In this document: piece by piece, positions 1 to 10,992 of the stretch
How positions within the stretch are numbered: position 1 is the stretch's first letter
Layout of the letters: each line of letters begins with the position of its first letter
From: CAWCWK01 sp963842125
GTDB taxonomy: Bacteria; Pseudomonadota; Alphaproteobacteria; Rhizobiales; CAWCWK01
Assembly: GCA_963842125.1 (NCBI GenBank)
Contig: CAWJFE010000005.1
Location: 124,001-188,000 of the forward strand
Direction of reading: 5' to 3'
Length of the DNA stretch: 64,000 bases
Position numbers and translations under genes: made by a program
The notes under the pieces: generated by a model
Database searches by the model: none
What the model saw: only the letters and a program-made list of their open reading frames with translations
What the model was told of the DNA's origin: nothing

Positions 1-2243
1 TGGCGATGTAGGCGCGCAGCTCGAAATCGAGCGAGGAGGCGCCGAAGCCGATGAAGGCTACCATCGGCGGCGGGTCTTCCATCACGAGCGGATGGCCCTG
101 CGCGATGTCGAGGAGGAGGGCCTCGACGCGGCGTGGGTCGGCAGAATAGGCGACGCCGACGGGGATGTCCGCTCGCGCATTGCGATCGCCGAGCGTCCAG
201 TTGGAGACGACGCCGTTGATCAGGTCGGAGTTCGGCACGATCACCGACTGGCGCGTGAAGGTCTCGATGGTGGTCGAGCGGACCGAGATCTTCTGGATCG
301 TGCCGAGTGTCGTGCCGGTTTCGACGATGTCGCCGACGCGGAACGGCCGCTCGGCGAGGAGGATGAGGCCGGAGACGAAATTGCTGACCACGTTCTGCAG
401 GCCGAAACCGATGCCGACCGACAGCGCGCCGGCGACGAAGGCGAGCGAGGCGAAGTTCACCCCCGCGACCGAGAGCGCCATCAACGCGACGAGGACGAGG
501 CCGACATAGCCGGTGATGGTGCGGATCGAATTGCGCACGCCCGCATCGACCCGGCCGCGCTCCAGGACGGCGCTGTCGAGCCAGCGCTGCAAGGCCCGCG
601 TCCCGACGAGGCCGAGCGCGAAGATCAGGATGGCGAACGCGATGGACGTCAGCGAGATCGTGACCGAGCCGATGCGGAAGCCTCGCACGCTGGTCAGCAG
701 CCATGTGCCGATCTCCTCGACCCTGAAACCCCATTGGAGAAGGATGAGCGGCAGGCCGACGAGGATGACGACCAGGCCGATGACGAGGCTGAGCGCGACG
801 CCGATCTGGTCGAAGCGCGCCTCCTCGACCGGGCGCCGGCTGGTGATGCGTCGCCCGATGAAGCTGGTCTGCAAGGGCGCCTTGGGCGGAGACCGCGCGC
901 GCGGTGAGGAAACCGATCCACATCGTAGCCAGGATCGCGCCCGTCACCACGACCTGAAGGGTGAGGAACTGGGCGAGCGCGACATAGCCGAGAAGCGGGG
1001 CCAGGATCAGCAACGCCCCCGTCACGATGAGAGCCCAGCGGGCGACGGCAAGCCAACGGTTGCGGCTCGCATGGGTCGTATCCGAGGCCCGCTCGCTTCT
1101 GCCGGGGCGGATGGACGCCATCGCAATGAGAAGGAGGCCGATCAGCATCGCAGCCAGAAGGTTCTGGACGACCGTGACGTCGAGCGAGGCGTCGACGATA
1201 CGCGCTGCGCGGTCGAGGAAGATGTCGAGCGCGAAGACGACGACGATTGCGGACGCGAGGATCGTCAGGCGCCTGGCCGCGTGATCGGAGATGTCGAGAA
1301 GCCGCCATTCGGGCCGGCGGGGCGCGAGGATCGTCTGCACGACGGCAATGGCGAACTGGGCGCCGGCCAGCAGAGCGAGCAATGCCAGGAGAAGCGGTCG
1401 GATCCGCGCGGTTATGAGGCCGAGCACCTCCAGCGCCACATAGGTCAATGCCGTCAGGACGAGGACGCCTATGGTGCGCAGGACGATGAGGCCGAACGCG
1501 CGTGCGATCTTGCCGAGATAGGTCGGCCGCACGCCTATCGGCAGTCGCGGTGCCAGACGCGGCCGGAGGCGCGCCGTCAGAATGGCAGCACCCAGCCCGG
1601 ACGCGATGATGAAGGCGACGGCGCCCATGAGCGCCACCGGTCGCAAGCGCCATTGGCTGTGCGCCCACTCGACGACGAGGTCGATCGCCGCGCGGACCTC
1701 GCGCAGGCCCTGCCGGTAGACGTCTGGGTCCAATACGACCCCGATATCCCTGCGCATGAATAAGGTGTCGGTAAAAAGCTGTCGTCTGCGCTCGGCGAGT
1801 GCCAGGGATGTGTCGGTGGCGCGCTCTTCCAAGGCTTCGATGGCGGTGCGCTGCGTGACGAGATCGGCGCGCTCGGCCGCCAGGCGCTCGCGTTTCAGCC
1901 GGGCCTCGGCGCTCTCGCCCTCGACGGCGTCTCCCATCTCCGCGAACTGCAGCTCGATCTCGTCGAGCCTTGCGCGGATGTCGTCGCCATCGTCCGTAAG
2001 GCCGAGAACCGCTTCGTCCAATGCCAGTCGAAGCCGGACGAGATCGTCGTCCCTGAGCTCGCCATCGCGCACCCGTCGATCGGCGTCGTCGAGGAGGCTG
2101 TCGGCCTCTGCCAGAATGGCTTCGATAGCCACGTCGGCCGGTTCCGGCGACGTCTGCGCCGTCGCGGGAAGGACAGCGACAAGCCAGATCAGAAGAGCCT
2201 GGCAGAGAAGTCCGACGCGATGCGACATCGAAGGGCTCGTCAT
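1..2243 (-). pseudogene. MscS-family mechanosensitive channel with DUF3772-like N-terminus, frameshifted and cut by window start
   Basis: Large mechanosensitive channel of the inner membrane, expected to open under membrane tension. From ATG 2243 (alternative ATG 2228) the product opens with a signal peptide ending PATAQT, followed by an acidic, probably coiled-coil periplasmic part, several hydrophobic helices, and the conserved MscS pore and beta domain (GIGFGLQNVVSNFVSG, FRVGDIVETG, VPNSDLINGVVSNW). The frame changes between about 868 and 880: the upstream frame reads SAQGALA and the downstream one resumes at TSFIGRR, which a single extra base would explain. No single frame spans the gene. 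The C-terminus lies outside the window. Family is secure; whether the lesion is real or a sequence error cannot be told here. Confidence 0.8.
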
Positions 2244-2469
2244 GTCAGCCGTTTGCAAGAGGGTCGACCGTCGCAATAGCCGACGATGCCCAGTGTGGCT
2301 ACGAGCCGTCCAACCCCGCTGCGCGCTGACGGCGTTCCGTTACGACGACCATTGTCGTGTTGCGAGGCGGCATGTCGCGTCTCGGCACGCAGGAGCGGGA
2401 CGAGGGTGGTTCGAGCTTACGGCACGCATCGGTCGGCTTCATCGACGTTTGCGCGCCCCTAAGCGTGGC

Positions 2470-3339
2470 CTAGCGCCTTGCCCGTCGCTTGCGCGTCTTC
2501 AGCGCTTCGAAGCCGACGATGACGTCGAGGAGTTCGGTCGTGATCTCGCTCTGGCGCACTGTCCGCGTCTCGGCACGCAGCGCGTCGAGCCGGTCGTCGA
2601 CGGATCGCTCGGCCTGCTGCATGCGAGCGAGACGGGCGGCGTTCTCCGTCACCAGGGCTTCGGCGGCGGCACGGTAGAGCGTGGCGAACAGGAGGTTTCG
2701 AACCAGGGCAGCGAAGAGCGTGGGCGCCGGCAGGCTGAATTGCGGCAGGCTTCGCGATGGCCAGGGCCGGGTGGCGAGGTCGTCCATCAAGGCCTCGTCC
2801 AAGGGAAGGAGGCGTTGCGAGACAGGGCTCTGTCGGCCCGAGGGTTCGCGTTGGGTATAGACGAGCGTCACCGCGATCTCGTCGGCGGCCGCGTATCATC
2901 TCCAGCCGGGTGACGATATCGCCCGACAGACGGCTCAGCCCGTCCGTGTTCGCAGGCGGCAGGAGCGTGACGGTGGGCTGGATGTCCTCGCCGATCAACG
3001 CATCCTCCATCTGCGCCCCGACGCAGATGATCCGGGTGCCGTCGCGGACAGCCGGGTGGCGGGCGACCTCCGCTGCCAGCTGCTTCGTTGTAGTTCCCAC
3101 AGAGACCGTGATCCGATCCCAGAACGACGATCACCTGCCGCGCCTGTCTCGGCTGCGTCGGAGGCAAGGGGCCATTCTTGTGCAGGAAGGCCTGAAAGCC
3201 ATCGAGGACCGTATCGCGGAAGGCTTCGATGGCCTGCGCGGCGTGTTCATAGGGCGCCGCGTTGATGGCCGACATGGTCTTCATCGTGCCGACGATCCCG
3301 CGAATGCTTTGCATCGTGGCCGTGCGGCGGGTCAGGCGT

Positions 3340-3356
<17 letters not shown>
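2470..3356 (-). pseudogene. atpG: N-ATPase gamma subunit, two frameshifts
   Basis: Central-stalk gamma subunit, last gene of the N-type ATPase operon. Three frames carry successive pieces. The N-terminus from ATG 3356 (MTQSLERLTRRTATMQSIRG) runs to SDHGLCGNYNE. The middle, QLAAEVARHPAVRDG to RLEMIRG, starts near 3090. The C-terminus, ADEIAVTLVYTQREP to the stop at 2470, starts near 2890. Each junction is fixed by removing one base (GAAGCAG near 3085; GGCCGCC near 2890). The total of 887 nt equals whole codons plus two bases, as two insertions predict. The start overlaps atpA by 17 bp. As read, no functional rotor shaft can be made. Confidence 0.82.
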
Positions 3357-4862
<1,506 letters not shown>

Positions 4863-4866
<4 letters not shown>

Positions 4867-5626
4867 GCGGCATGCGTGCGGCCCCTGCCGCGGCGTTTCA
4901 CCTCGTCGCTGCAGTAGGGCTTCGAGCCCGTCGACATAGTCATCGACGGTCCAACCAAGCTGTGCCCCGCCAAGGCGAAGGATCAGACCCGGGCGACTGA
5001 TCGGGCTCGGCGCGGAACCGCACATCGACGTGCGGCATCGCGAGAGACAACCGCGCTTTCAAGCGATCGCGAAGCTCCTCGCTCATGGCATCGCGCGTCG
5101 TCACGACGGCCTCGTTGCTGCGGCCCGCCTCGGCCAGATCGCTCGACATCGCGACCAGCCGGGGAATGGCGTGCTCGACGATGCGCTCTTCCAGACTCTC
5201 GTCCGCCAGATCGGACAGCGCCTTGCGCGTCAGGGCCAACAAGGCCGCCGCGCCGGTGCTTTGAAGTTTCGCCGTGTAGCGGCGCGCTTCTTCGGCATTC
5301 GCCTCCTCGCGGGCGATCTGCTCACGCTCTAGGCGGGCCCGCGCGTCTGCCAGAAGAGCCGTGCGTTCCCCCTCGGCTGCAGCGCGCACCTCCTTCATCG
5401 CGGCCTCGCGACTGTCGCGCAGGCTCGCGGTCTCTTTCTGGAAGTTCGCCTCAGCCGTCTCGGCCGCGTCTCGAATGCGCGACGCTTCGGCCATGCGCTC
5501 AGTAATCTGCCGTTCGCGGGCATCGATCCCGTCGAGGATCGGGCGATAAAGAAACCGCTTCAGCAACCAGATCAGAACGAGGAAGTTGGCGATTTGGGCG
5601 GCGACCGTGATCCAATCGATCGACAT
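4863..5626 (-). pseudogene. atpF: N-ATPase b subunit, probably two frameshifts
   Basis: Peripheral-stalk b subunit. ATG 5626 gives MSIDWITVAAQIANFLVLIW, one N-terminal membrane helix, then the long charged helix typical of b, running to HVDVRFRAEPD. This frame stops at 4940 after 228 codons. The expected C-terminal delta-like segment (LILRLGGAQLGWTVDDYVDG) is in another frame from about 5000, and the only stop giving the usual ATGA overlap with atpA (TGA 4865-4863) is in the third. Two single-base insertions, near 5000-4985 and 4925-4905, reconcile everything; 764 nt is whole codons plus two. The 228-aa product could still contain the helix but lacks the F1-contacting end. Confidence 0.75.
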
Positions 5627-5628
5627 CC

Positions 5629-5919
5629 TCAGCCGCCGGCGCCCTGCGCCGCCGCCTGAATCGCCGCGTTCCAGAACGGATTCGCGAAGAGGAGGATCAT
5701 CGCGACGACGAAACAGTAGATCGCCGTCGACTCGATCATCGCGAGACTGACGAACAGCGTCCGCGATAGGGCTGCCGACGCATCGGGCTGCTGGGCGATG
5801 GCGCTGAGCGCGGTCGCCGCCGCGCGCCCTTCGCCGAGGGCCGGGCCGAGCGCGCCGAACGACACCGTCAGCCCGGCTGTGAAAATCGAGATGACGGCGA
5901 TGATGGCAAGATCGGTCAT
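5629..5919 (-). CDS. atpE: N-ATPase c subunit (ion-binding ring)
   Basis: Membrane rotor subunit, 96 aa, two transmembrane helices. Helix 1 carries LGPALGEGR with Glu30; helix 2 carries the ion-binding stretch MIESTAIYCF with Glu63, Ser64, Thr65 and Tyr68. This E-S-T-x-x-Y arrangement matches the Na+ ligand set known from Na+-translocating F-ATPases, and an acidic residue in place of the helix-1 Gln is typical of N-ATPases. Na+ transport is therefore inferred; H+ cannot be excluded from sequence. It starts at ATG 5919 overlapping the end of atpB, and is followed by atpF after 2 bp. Confidence 0.93.
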   Translation of the reverse strand: MTDLAIIAVISIFTAGLTVSFGALGPALGEGRAAATALSAIAQQPDASAALSRTLFVSLAMIESTAIYCFVVAMILLFANPFWNAAIQAAAQGAGG

Positions 5920-6605
5920 ATGGACGCCTTCCTGGTGGTGCGCGGCGCGGTTGCCGACGAGATGTAGACGGTGGCGAGGATGGCGAAGATGTAAGCCTGG
6001 ATAACGCCGGTCAGGAGGCCGAGCATGTCCATCACGACGGGGAAGAAGAAGGGTGCGACGCCGAGGAGGATCGCAGCGATCACCGCGCCGCTCATGATGT
6101 TTCCATAAAGGCGTATGGCCAGCGAGACGCCTCGAGACACCTCGCTGATGATGTTGAAGGGCAGCATGATCGGCGAGGGTTCGAGATAGCTGCGCAGGTA
6201 AGCCCAGATGCCGCGGCTGCCGATGCCGAAGAGCGGCACCGCGATCAGGACCGACAGGGCGAGGGCTGCGGTGGTCGATAGCGACGCCGTCGGCGGGCGG
6301 AAACCCGGCACCACCATCAGCACGTTCGACACGACGATGAAGAGGAAGAGCGAGCCGGTGAAGTAGAGAAGGCGCCGGTCGGAATGCGGACTGATCTCGT
6401 CGATCTGCGCCTGGATGGTCAACACGATCACTTCGAGCGTGGTGCGCCAGCGGTTCGGCGGCACGTCGGGGCGCAGGTTGCGGGTGATCAGGATGGCCGT
6501 GCCCGTCAATAGCGCCATGACGATCCACGTGAAGACGATCGTGGCATTGATGGCGACGCCGAACACCTCGAAGACGGTGGTTTCGTCGGGGGAGAGCTCC
6601 ATCAT
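5916..6605 (-). CDS. atpB: N-ATPase a subunit
   Basis: Stator membrane subunit forming the ion half-channels with the c ring, 229 aa, about five to six membrane helices. The conserved fourth-helix region SRGVSLAIRLYGNIMSG with the essential Arg (LAIRLYGN) is present, as is GVIQAYIFAILATVYIS near the C-terminus. The ATG at 6605 overlaps the atpR stop (ATGA) and is preceded by a strong GGGAGGGG ribosome-binding site; a second ATG follows immediately at 6602. The frame is intact. Confidence 0.92.
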   Translation of the reverse strand: MMELSPDETTVFEVFGVAINATIVFTWIVMALLTGTAILITRNLRPDVPPNRWRTTLEVIVLTIQAQIDEISPHSDRRLLYFTGSLFLFIVVSNVLMVVPGFRPPTASLSTTAALALSVLIAVPLFGIGSRGIWAYLRSYLEPSPIMLPFNIISEVSRGVSLAIRLYGNIMSGAVIAAILLGVAPFFFPVVMDMLGLLTGVIQAYIFAILATVYISSATAPRTTRKASI

Positions 6606-6892
6606 CCCCTCCCAGCGCCGAGAGAGGGACGCATGGCTGCGAGGATGACGGTCCGCGTTATCAGGAAGGCGCTCGAGAAGCCGATGAAGGCGGCGGCACC
6701 CTGGCGCGAAACCCACCAGCCGACGGCCAGAAGCAGCGCGATCCGCAAGGCCGAGCTCATCAGCAAAACCGCCGCCGGGCGATCGGTGCGCACCGCATAT
6801 CGCAGGCCAAAGCCCAGCCCGGCGAAAAATAAGGCGCTCGTTGCCGCTCCAGTTAAGAGCGCTGTCGCGAACTGCACCCAATCGATCGTCAT
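6602..6892 (-). CDS. atpR: N-ATPase accessory membrane protein AtpR
   Basis: Small hydrophobic protein (96 aa, three predicted membrane segments) found only in N-type ATPase operons. It begins MTIDWVQFATALLTGAATSA and ends MRPSLGAGRG. Conserved Arg residues lie within the membrane part (GFGLRYAVRTDRP, ALRIALLLA), which has been suggested for the family to contact the c-ring carboxylates. Position between atpQ and atpB is diagnostic. The start overlaps the atpQ stop by 4 bp. Confidence 0.85.
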   Translation of the reverse strand: MTIDWVQFATALLTGAATSALFFAGLGFGLRYAVRTDRPAAVLLMSSALRIALLLAVGWWVSRQGAAAFIGFSSAFLITRTVILAAMRPSLGAGRG

Positions 6893-7173
6893 CGGCCCCG
6901 CTCCTTGTCGAACCAGGCAAAGGCGATGAACACCCCGACCGCGAGACCAGCCAGGATCAGCGCCAGGGTCCAGGAGAAACCCTGCGGTCTCGTGCGATCC
7001 AGCCAGAGGCCGAGGAACGCGCCGCCGACCGTCGGCACGGCGATCGACCATCCGATCATCCCGAACGTGCCGACGCCGCGCAGCGGACTGGGCCCTGGAT
7101 CGTCGCGCGCAGCCTTCTTGCGGTCGGCACCGCGAACGATCTGATCTCTTCGCCGGGTCGGCCGGTCAATCAT
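6889..7173 (-). CDS. atpQ: N-ATPase accessory protein AtpQ (AtpI-like)
   Basis: AtpI-like protein, 94 aa: a charged N-terminus (MIDRPTRRRDQIVRGADRKK) and two membrane segments, MIGWSIAVPTVGGAFLGLWL and ALILAGLAVGVFIAFAW. AtpI-type proteins assist c-ring assembly in ordinary F-ATPases; AtpQ occupies the matching place in N-ATPase operons. ATG 7173 was chosen because it lies just inside the end of atpC (8 bp overlap) and gives the usual family length; the frame is open further upstream without family resemblance. Confidence 0.85.
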   Translation of the reverse strand: MIDRPTRRRDQIVRGADRKKAARDDPGPSPLRGVGTFGMIGWSIAVPTVGGAFLGLWLDRTRPQGFSWTLALILAGLAVGVFIAFAWFDKERGR

Positions 7174-7579
7174 GGCCGTGGTCCCGCAATCCGGCGAAGC
7201 GGCGCACCATGTCGGCCTCAAGGCGCGACATCGCCGCTCGGGCGACGCGCTCGTCGTCCGCCATGTCGTCGAAGAGCGCACCGACGGTGTCTCGCAGCAT
7301 GTCGAGGTCGTCGGACTCCAAGCCGCGTCGCACGGCTACCTCCACGTCGGAGCCCTTCTTCACCAGGAGCCCTTCATCGATGCCGAAAATGCGTTCGGTG
7401 CCGTCCGGACATGTGATCAAAAGGACGGACGGAACCAGAGCGGTGACGACGTCGATATGGTTGGGCAATATGCCGAAGCCGCCGTCCTCGGCCACCGCGT
7501 TCAATCGCGCTGCCGCTCCGTCGAACAGCGAGCGATCCGGCAGGCTTAAGCGGACATGCATCTCGGTCGCCATCGTCAT
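7166..7579 (-). CDS. atpC: N-ATPase epsilon subunit
   Basis: Small central-stalk subunit, 137 aa. It shows the N-terminal beta-sandwich signature EDGGFGILPNHIDVVTALVP and a C-terminal helical hairpin region (LRDTVGALFDDMADDERVAR). ATG 7579 overlaps the atpD stop as ATGA; a second ATG at 7573 is also possible. In frame and complete, unlike its stalk partner atpG. Confidence 0.9.
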   Translation of the reverse strand: MTMATEMHVRLSLPDRSLFDGAAARLNAVAEDGGFGILPNHIDVVTALVPSVLLITCPDGTERIFGIDEGLLVKKGSDVEVAVRRGLESDDLDMLRDTVGALFDDMADDERVARAAMSRLEADMVRRFAGLRDHGHD

Positions 7580-9006
7580 GCGGTCCCTCCCAAATCCGAG
7601 AGGGCGCCGATCATGTAGTAGTCGCTTTCCGGGCGATCGAAGCTGTCTTGGCCGAGGATGGTCTCGCAGCCGTCGAGCGTCTGATCGATCGTCACCAATG
7701 CGCCCGTCGTTCCCGTCGATGCCGTAACCGTCGCGAATGGTTGCGTCAGGAACCGCTCCAGCCGACGCGCGCGGGCGACGACGGCGCGGTCGTGCGTCGA
7801 CAGCTCCTCGATCCCCAGCATGGCGATGATGTCGCGCAGATCCTCGTATTCGGCGAGCGTCCGGCGGACGGCGCGGGCGATGTCGTAGTGCCGCTGGCCC
7901 ACGACACCGGGCGTCAGCATGACCGAGGTCGATGCAAGCGGGTCGACGGCGGGATAGAGCCCCTCGCTCGCCCGCTTGCGCGACAGCACGACCGAGGCGG
8001 AGAGGTGCGAGAAGATATGCGCGGCCGCCGGATCGGTGAAATCGTCGGCCGGCACATAGACGGCCTGGATAGAGGTGATGGCGCCTTTGCCGGTCGAGGC
8101 GATACGTTCCTGCAGCGTGGCCAGCTCGGTCGCGAGCGTCGGCTGATAGCCCACGCGCGACGGCATGCGCCCCATCAGCCCCGAGACCTCCGACCCCGCC
8201 TGCACGAAGCGAAAGATGTTGTCGATGAGGAGGAGCACGTCCTGTTCGCGGTCGTCGCGGAACCATTCGGCCATGGTCAGCGCCGCATGGCCAACGAGGA
8301 AGCGCACGCCGGGTGGTTCGTTCATCTGCCCGAAGAGCATCACCATCTTGTCGCGCACGCCCGCATCGCCCATCTCGCGCCACAGCTCCTCGGCCTCGCG
8401 CGTGCGCTCGCCGATGCCGCAGAAGAGGCTGACCCCGTGGTGATGCTCGACCGTATTATGGATCAGCTCGCTCAAGAGCACGGTCTTGCCGACGCCCGCG
8501 CCGCCGAAAAGGCCTGTCTTGCCGCCCCGCTCGATCGGCGACAGCAGGTCGATGGCCTTGATGCCGGTCTCGAGAACCTCCGCCCGCAGCACCCGGTCCG
8601 ACAGTGGCGGCGGGGCGCGATGGATCGACCGGCGCTCGTCGGTCACGAGGGGTGGCCGACCGTCTAGCGGGGCGCCAAAGACGTCGAGCATCCGACCCAG
8701 CACCGCTTCCCCCACCGGCACCTCGATCGGGGCGCCCGTCGCCCGCACCGGCGTACCGAGCCCCAGACCGCGCACGGAGCCGAGAGCGATGCAGCGCACG
8801 ACATCGCCATCGACGATCGACAGGACCTGTAGCGCGACAGAACCTGCATAGATCAGCTCTTCGATGCGCGGGCAGGCTTTGGCGAAGACCGCATCGACGA
8901 TGCCGCCTCGGATCGCAACGACGGTGCCACTTGCCTCTTCGAGGGCACCGATGCCTGCGAAGGCCGGCGGCGCGGCGGTGGGGCTGAGAAGCGGTCGAGC
9001 CATCAT
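7576..9006 (-). CDS. atpD: N-ATPase beta subunit (catalytic)
   Basis: Catalytic F1 subunit, 476 aa, intact. Walker A GGAGVGKTVL, catalytic-loop GERTREAEELW, Walker B LLLIDNIFRF and the beta signature PAVDPLASTS are all visible. First gene of the ATPase part of the operon (atpDCQRBEFAG order, diagnostic of N-ATPases rather than the housekeeping F-ATPase). Its ATG at 9006 overlaps the stop codon of the carbamate kinase gene (ATGA), so the ATP-making step of arginine fermentation is translationally coupled to it. Confidence 0.95.
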   Translation of the reverse strand: MMARPLLSPTAAPPAFAGIGALEEASGTVVAIRGGIVDAVFAKACPRIEELIYAGSVALQVLSIVDGDVVRCIALGSVRGLGLGTPVRATGAPIEVPVGEAVLGRMLDVFGAPLDGRPPLVTDERRSIHRAPPPLSDRVLRAEVLETGIKAIDLLSPIERGGKTGLFGGAGVGKTVLLSELIHNTVEHHHGVSLFCGIGERTREAEELWREMGDAGVRDKMVMLFGQMNEPPGVRFLVGHAALTMAEWFRDDREQDVLLLIDNIFRFVQAGSEVSGLMGRMPSRVGYQPTLATELATLQERIASTGKGAITSIQAVYVPADDFTDPAAAHIFSHLSASVVLSRKRASEGLYPAVDPLASTSVMLTPGVVGQRHYDIARAVRRTLAEYEDLRDIIAMLGIEELSTHDRAVVARARRLERFLTQPFATVTASTGTTGALVTIDQTLDGCETILGQDSFDRPESDYYMIGALSDLGGTA

Positions 9007-9989
9007 CGATCACCTGATCGACGGCCCGACGGACCTTCCTTCGCGCACGGCTCTTCGCGTGCGCGCTCCGGTGCATCCTGAACCCAGGTTCCGGCCGTTC
9101 CGCACAAGATCTCCAACCCGTCCTCGAGGCGACCGATGCCGGCCATGCGTCCGTTGCCACGCGCGAAGGCGGCCGCCGAGGCGACTTTCGGTCCCATCGA
9201 TCCTGCCGCGAGGTCGAGTGCGGCGGCCTCCTGCGAGGTCAGACGCGCGATGGGCGCTTGCGTGTCGCTGCCGAAATCTCGGAACACGGTCTCGACATCC
9301 GTCAGCAGCAACAGGGCGTCCGCGCCAAGCTTTTCCGCCAGAAGGGCGCTGGCGGCGTCCTTGTCGATGACCGCCTCGATGCCGACGAGGTTTCCATCCG
9401 CGTGGCGAACGACCGGGATACCGCCGCCGCCGGTGCAGATCACGATGACGCCTTGCTCCAACAAAAGCTCCAAAACACGCAGATCGGGAATGTCCTTCGG
9501 CGCCGGCGAGGGCACGACGCGTCGCCATCCGTCGCCGTCCTGCGCGATGCTCCATCCCGCCGCCGTCGCGCGCGCTTCGGCCTCGCTCTGGCTGTAGACC
9601 GGGCCGATGAACTTGGTGGGGTTCTGGAACGCCGGATCGCGGCGGTCGACGACGACTTGCGTGAGCAATGTCGCGACGGGCTGGGCATGATCGAGCGCGT
9701 TCTCCAGCTCCTGCTCGATCATGTAGCCGATCATGCCGCCGGTCTCGGCGCCCAGAACATCGAGCGGATAGACCTCGTCGGGGTCGTAGGCGGCGCCTTG
9801 AAGCGCCAGCAGACCGACTTGCGGCCCGTTGCCGTGCGTGACGACGAGGCGATGTCCGGCTCGCACGATCTCGGCCAACGCTTTTGCAGCCTTGCGGGCA
9901 TTGCCGCGCTGGTTCTCGGCCGTCAGCGGCTCGCCGCGTTTCAGGAGAGCGTTGCCGCCCAGGGCGGCGACCACGAGCATTTCAGCCAC
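9003..9989 (-). CDS. arcC: Carbamate kinase
   Basis: Converts carbamoyl phosphate and ADP to carbamate and ATP, the energy-yielding step of the arginine deiminase pathway; 328 aa. Family motifs: ALGGNALLKRGEPL at the N-terminus, VVTHGNGPQVG, GGGGIPV, EAVIDKDAASALLA and GSMGPKVASA. It starts with GTG 9989 (8 bp overlap with arcB) or ATG 9980. It ends overlapping atpD, placing it at the joint between the arginine and ATPase halves of the operon. Confidence 0.94.
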   Translation of the reverse strand: MAEMLVVAALGGNALLKRGEPLTAENQRGNARKAAKALAEIVRAGHRLVVTHGNGPQVGLLALQGAAYDPDEVYPLDVLGAETGGMIGYMIEQELENALDHAQPVATLLTQVVVDRRDPAFQNPTKFIGPVYSQSEAEARATAAGWSIAQDGDGWRRVVPSPAPKDIPDLRVLELLLEQGVIVICTGGGGIPVVRHADGNLVGIEAVIDKDAASALLAEKLGADALLLLTDVETVFRDFGSDTQAPIARLTSQEAAALDLAAGSMGPKVASAAAFARGNGRMAGIGRLEDGLEILCGTAGTWVQDAPERAREEPCAKEGPSGRRSGDR

Positions 9990-10982
9990 CCAATGTGGCG
10001 ACGAGGATCGCCTTGATCGTGTGCATCCGGTTCTCGGCCTGATCGAACACGATCGAGGCAGGGCTCTCGAAAACCTCGTCCGTCACCTCCATGGCTTGAG
10101 GCCGAACTGGTTGTGCATGTCCTTACCGACGGCCGTGTCGGTGTTGTGGAAGGCCGGCAGGCAATGCATGAACCGGGCACGGGGATTGCCGGTCTTCGCC
10201 ATCACTGCGGCATCGACCTGATAGGGCTTGAGGAGATCGATCCGCTTGGCCCACGCCTCCTTGGGTTCGCCCATCGACACCCAGACGTCGGTGTAGACGA
10301 AATCGACGCCCTTCACGGCCTCGTCGACGTCCTCCGTCAGCATGATGCGCGCGCCGGTCTCCTTGGCAATGGCGTCGGCTTCGTCGCGGATAGCCCGCGC
10401 GGGCCACAGGCTCTCGGGCGCGCAGAGCCGCACATCCATGCCCATCTTGGCGCCGCCGATCAGGAGGCTGTCGCCCATGTTGTTGCCGGCATCGCCGAGG
10501 AACACGTAGGCGATCTCGCGCAAGGGCTTTTCGGCGTGTTCCTGCATGGTGAGGAGATCGGCGAGGATCTGGGTCGGGTGGAACTCGTCCGTCAGGCCAT
10601 TATAGACCGGCACGCCGGCATTCGCGGCCAGTTCCTCGACGATCGCCTGGCCGAAGCCGCGATATTCGATCGCGTCGTAGACACGGCCGAGAACGCGCGC
10701 GGTGTCCTTCACTGTCTCCTTCTTGCCCATATGGCTGCCGGTCGGCCCCAGATAGGTGACCGTCGCGCCCTGGTCGTGGGCCGCCACCTCGAAGCCGACG
10801 CGGGTGCGCGTGCTGTCCTTCTCGAAGATGAGGGCGATCTCCTTGCCGCGCAGGCCCGGCACTTCGGTCCCGGCGTATTTCGCGGCCTTGAGGTCGGCGG
10901 AGAGCCTGAGGAGGAACGCGATCTCAGCCGGGCTGAAATCGCGCAGGGTAAGGAAATGCCGGTTCTTGAGATTGAAGGCCAT
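9982..10982 (-). pseudogene. arcB: Ornithine carbamoyltransferase (catabolic), one-base deletion near the C-terminus
   Basis: Splits citrulline with phosphate to ornithine and carbamoyl phosphate. The first 299 codons are intact: carbamoyl-phosphate motif EKDSTRTRVGFE, and the ornithine-side MHCLPAFHNTDTAVG. The frame then ends at 10083 in FGLKPWR. In another frame the normal C-terminus continues: MEVTDEVFE, SPASIVFDQAENRMHTI, KAILVATLGG, stop at 9982. Restoring one G in AAGCCATGG (near 10096) gives FGLKAMEVTDEVFE, and the length (1001 nt) is one base short of whole codons. The lost C-terminal helix packs against the active site in this family, so activity is doubtful if the lesion is real. 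Confidence 0.87.
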
Positions 10983-10992
10983 GGCGCTCTCC

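Noticed and set aside
92..1763. Long plus-strand open frames at 92-907 and 513-1763
   Set aside because: They are rich in Arg/Asp/Gly without family resemblance and lie opposite the MscS gene, whose minus-strand translation shows clear pore motifs.
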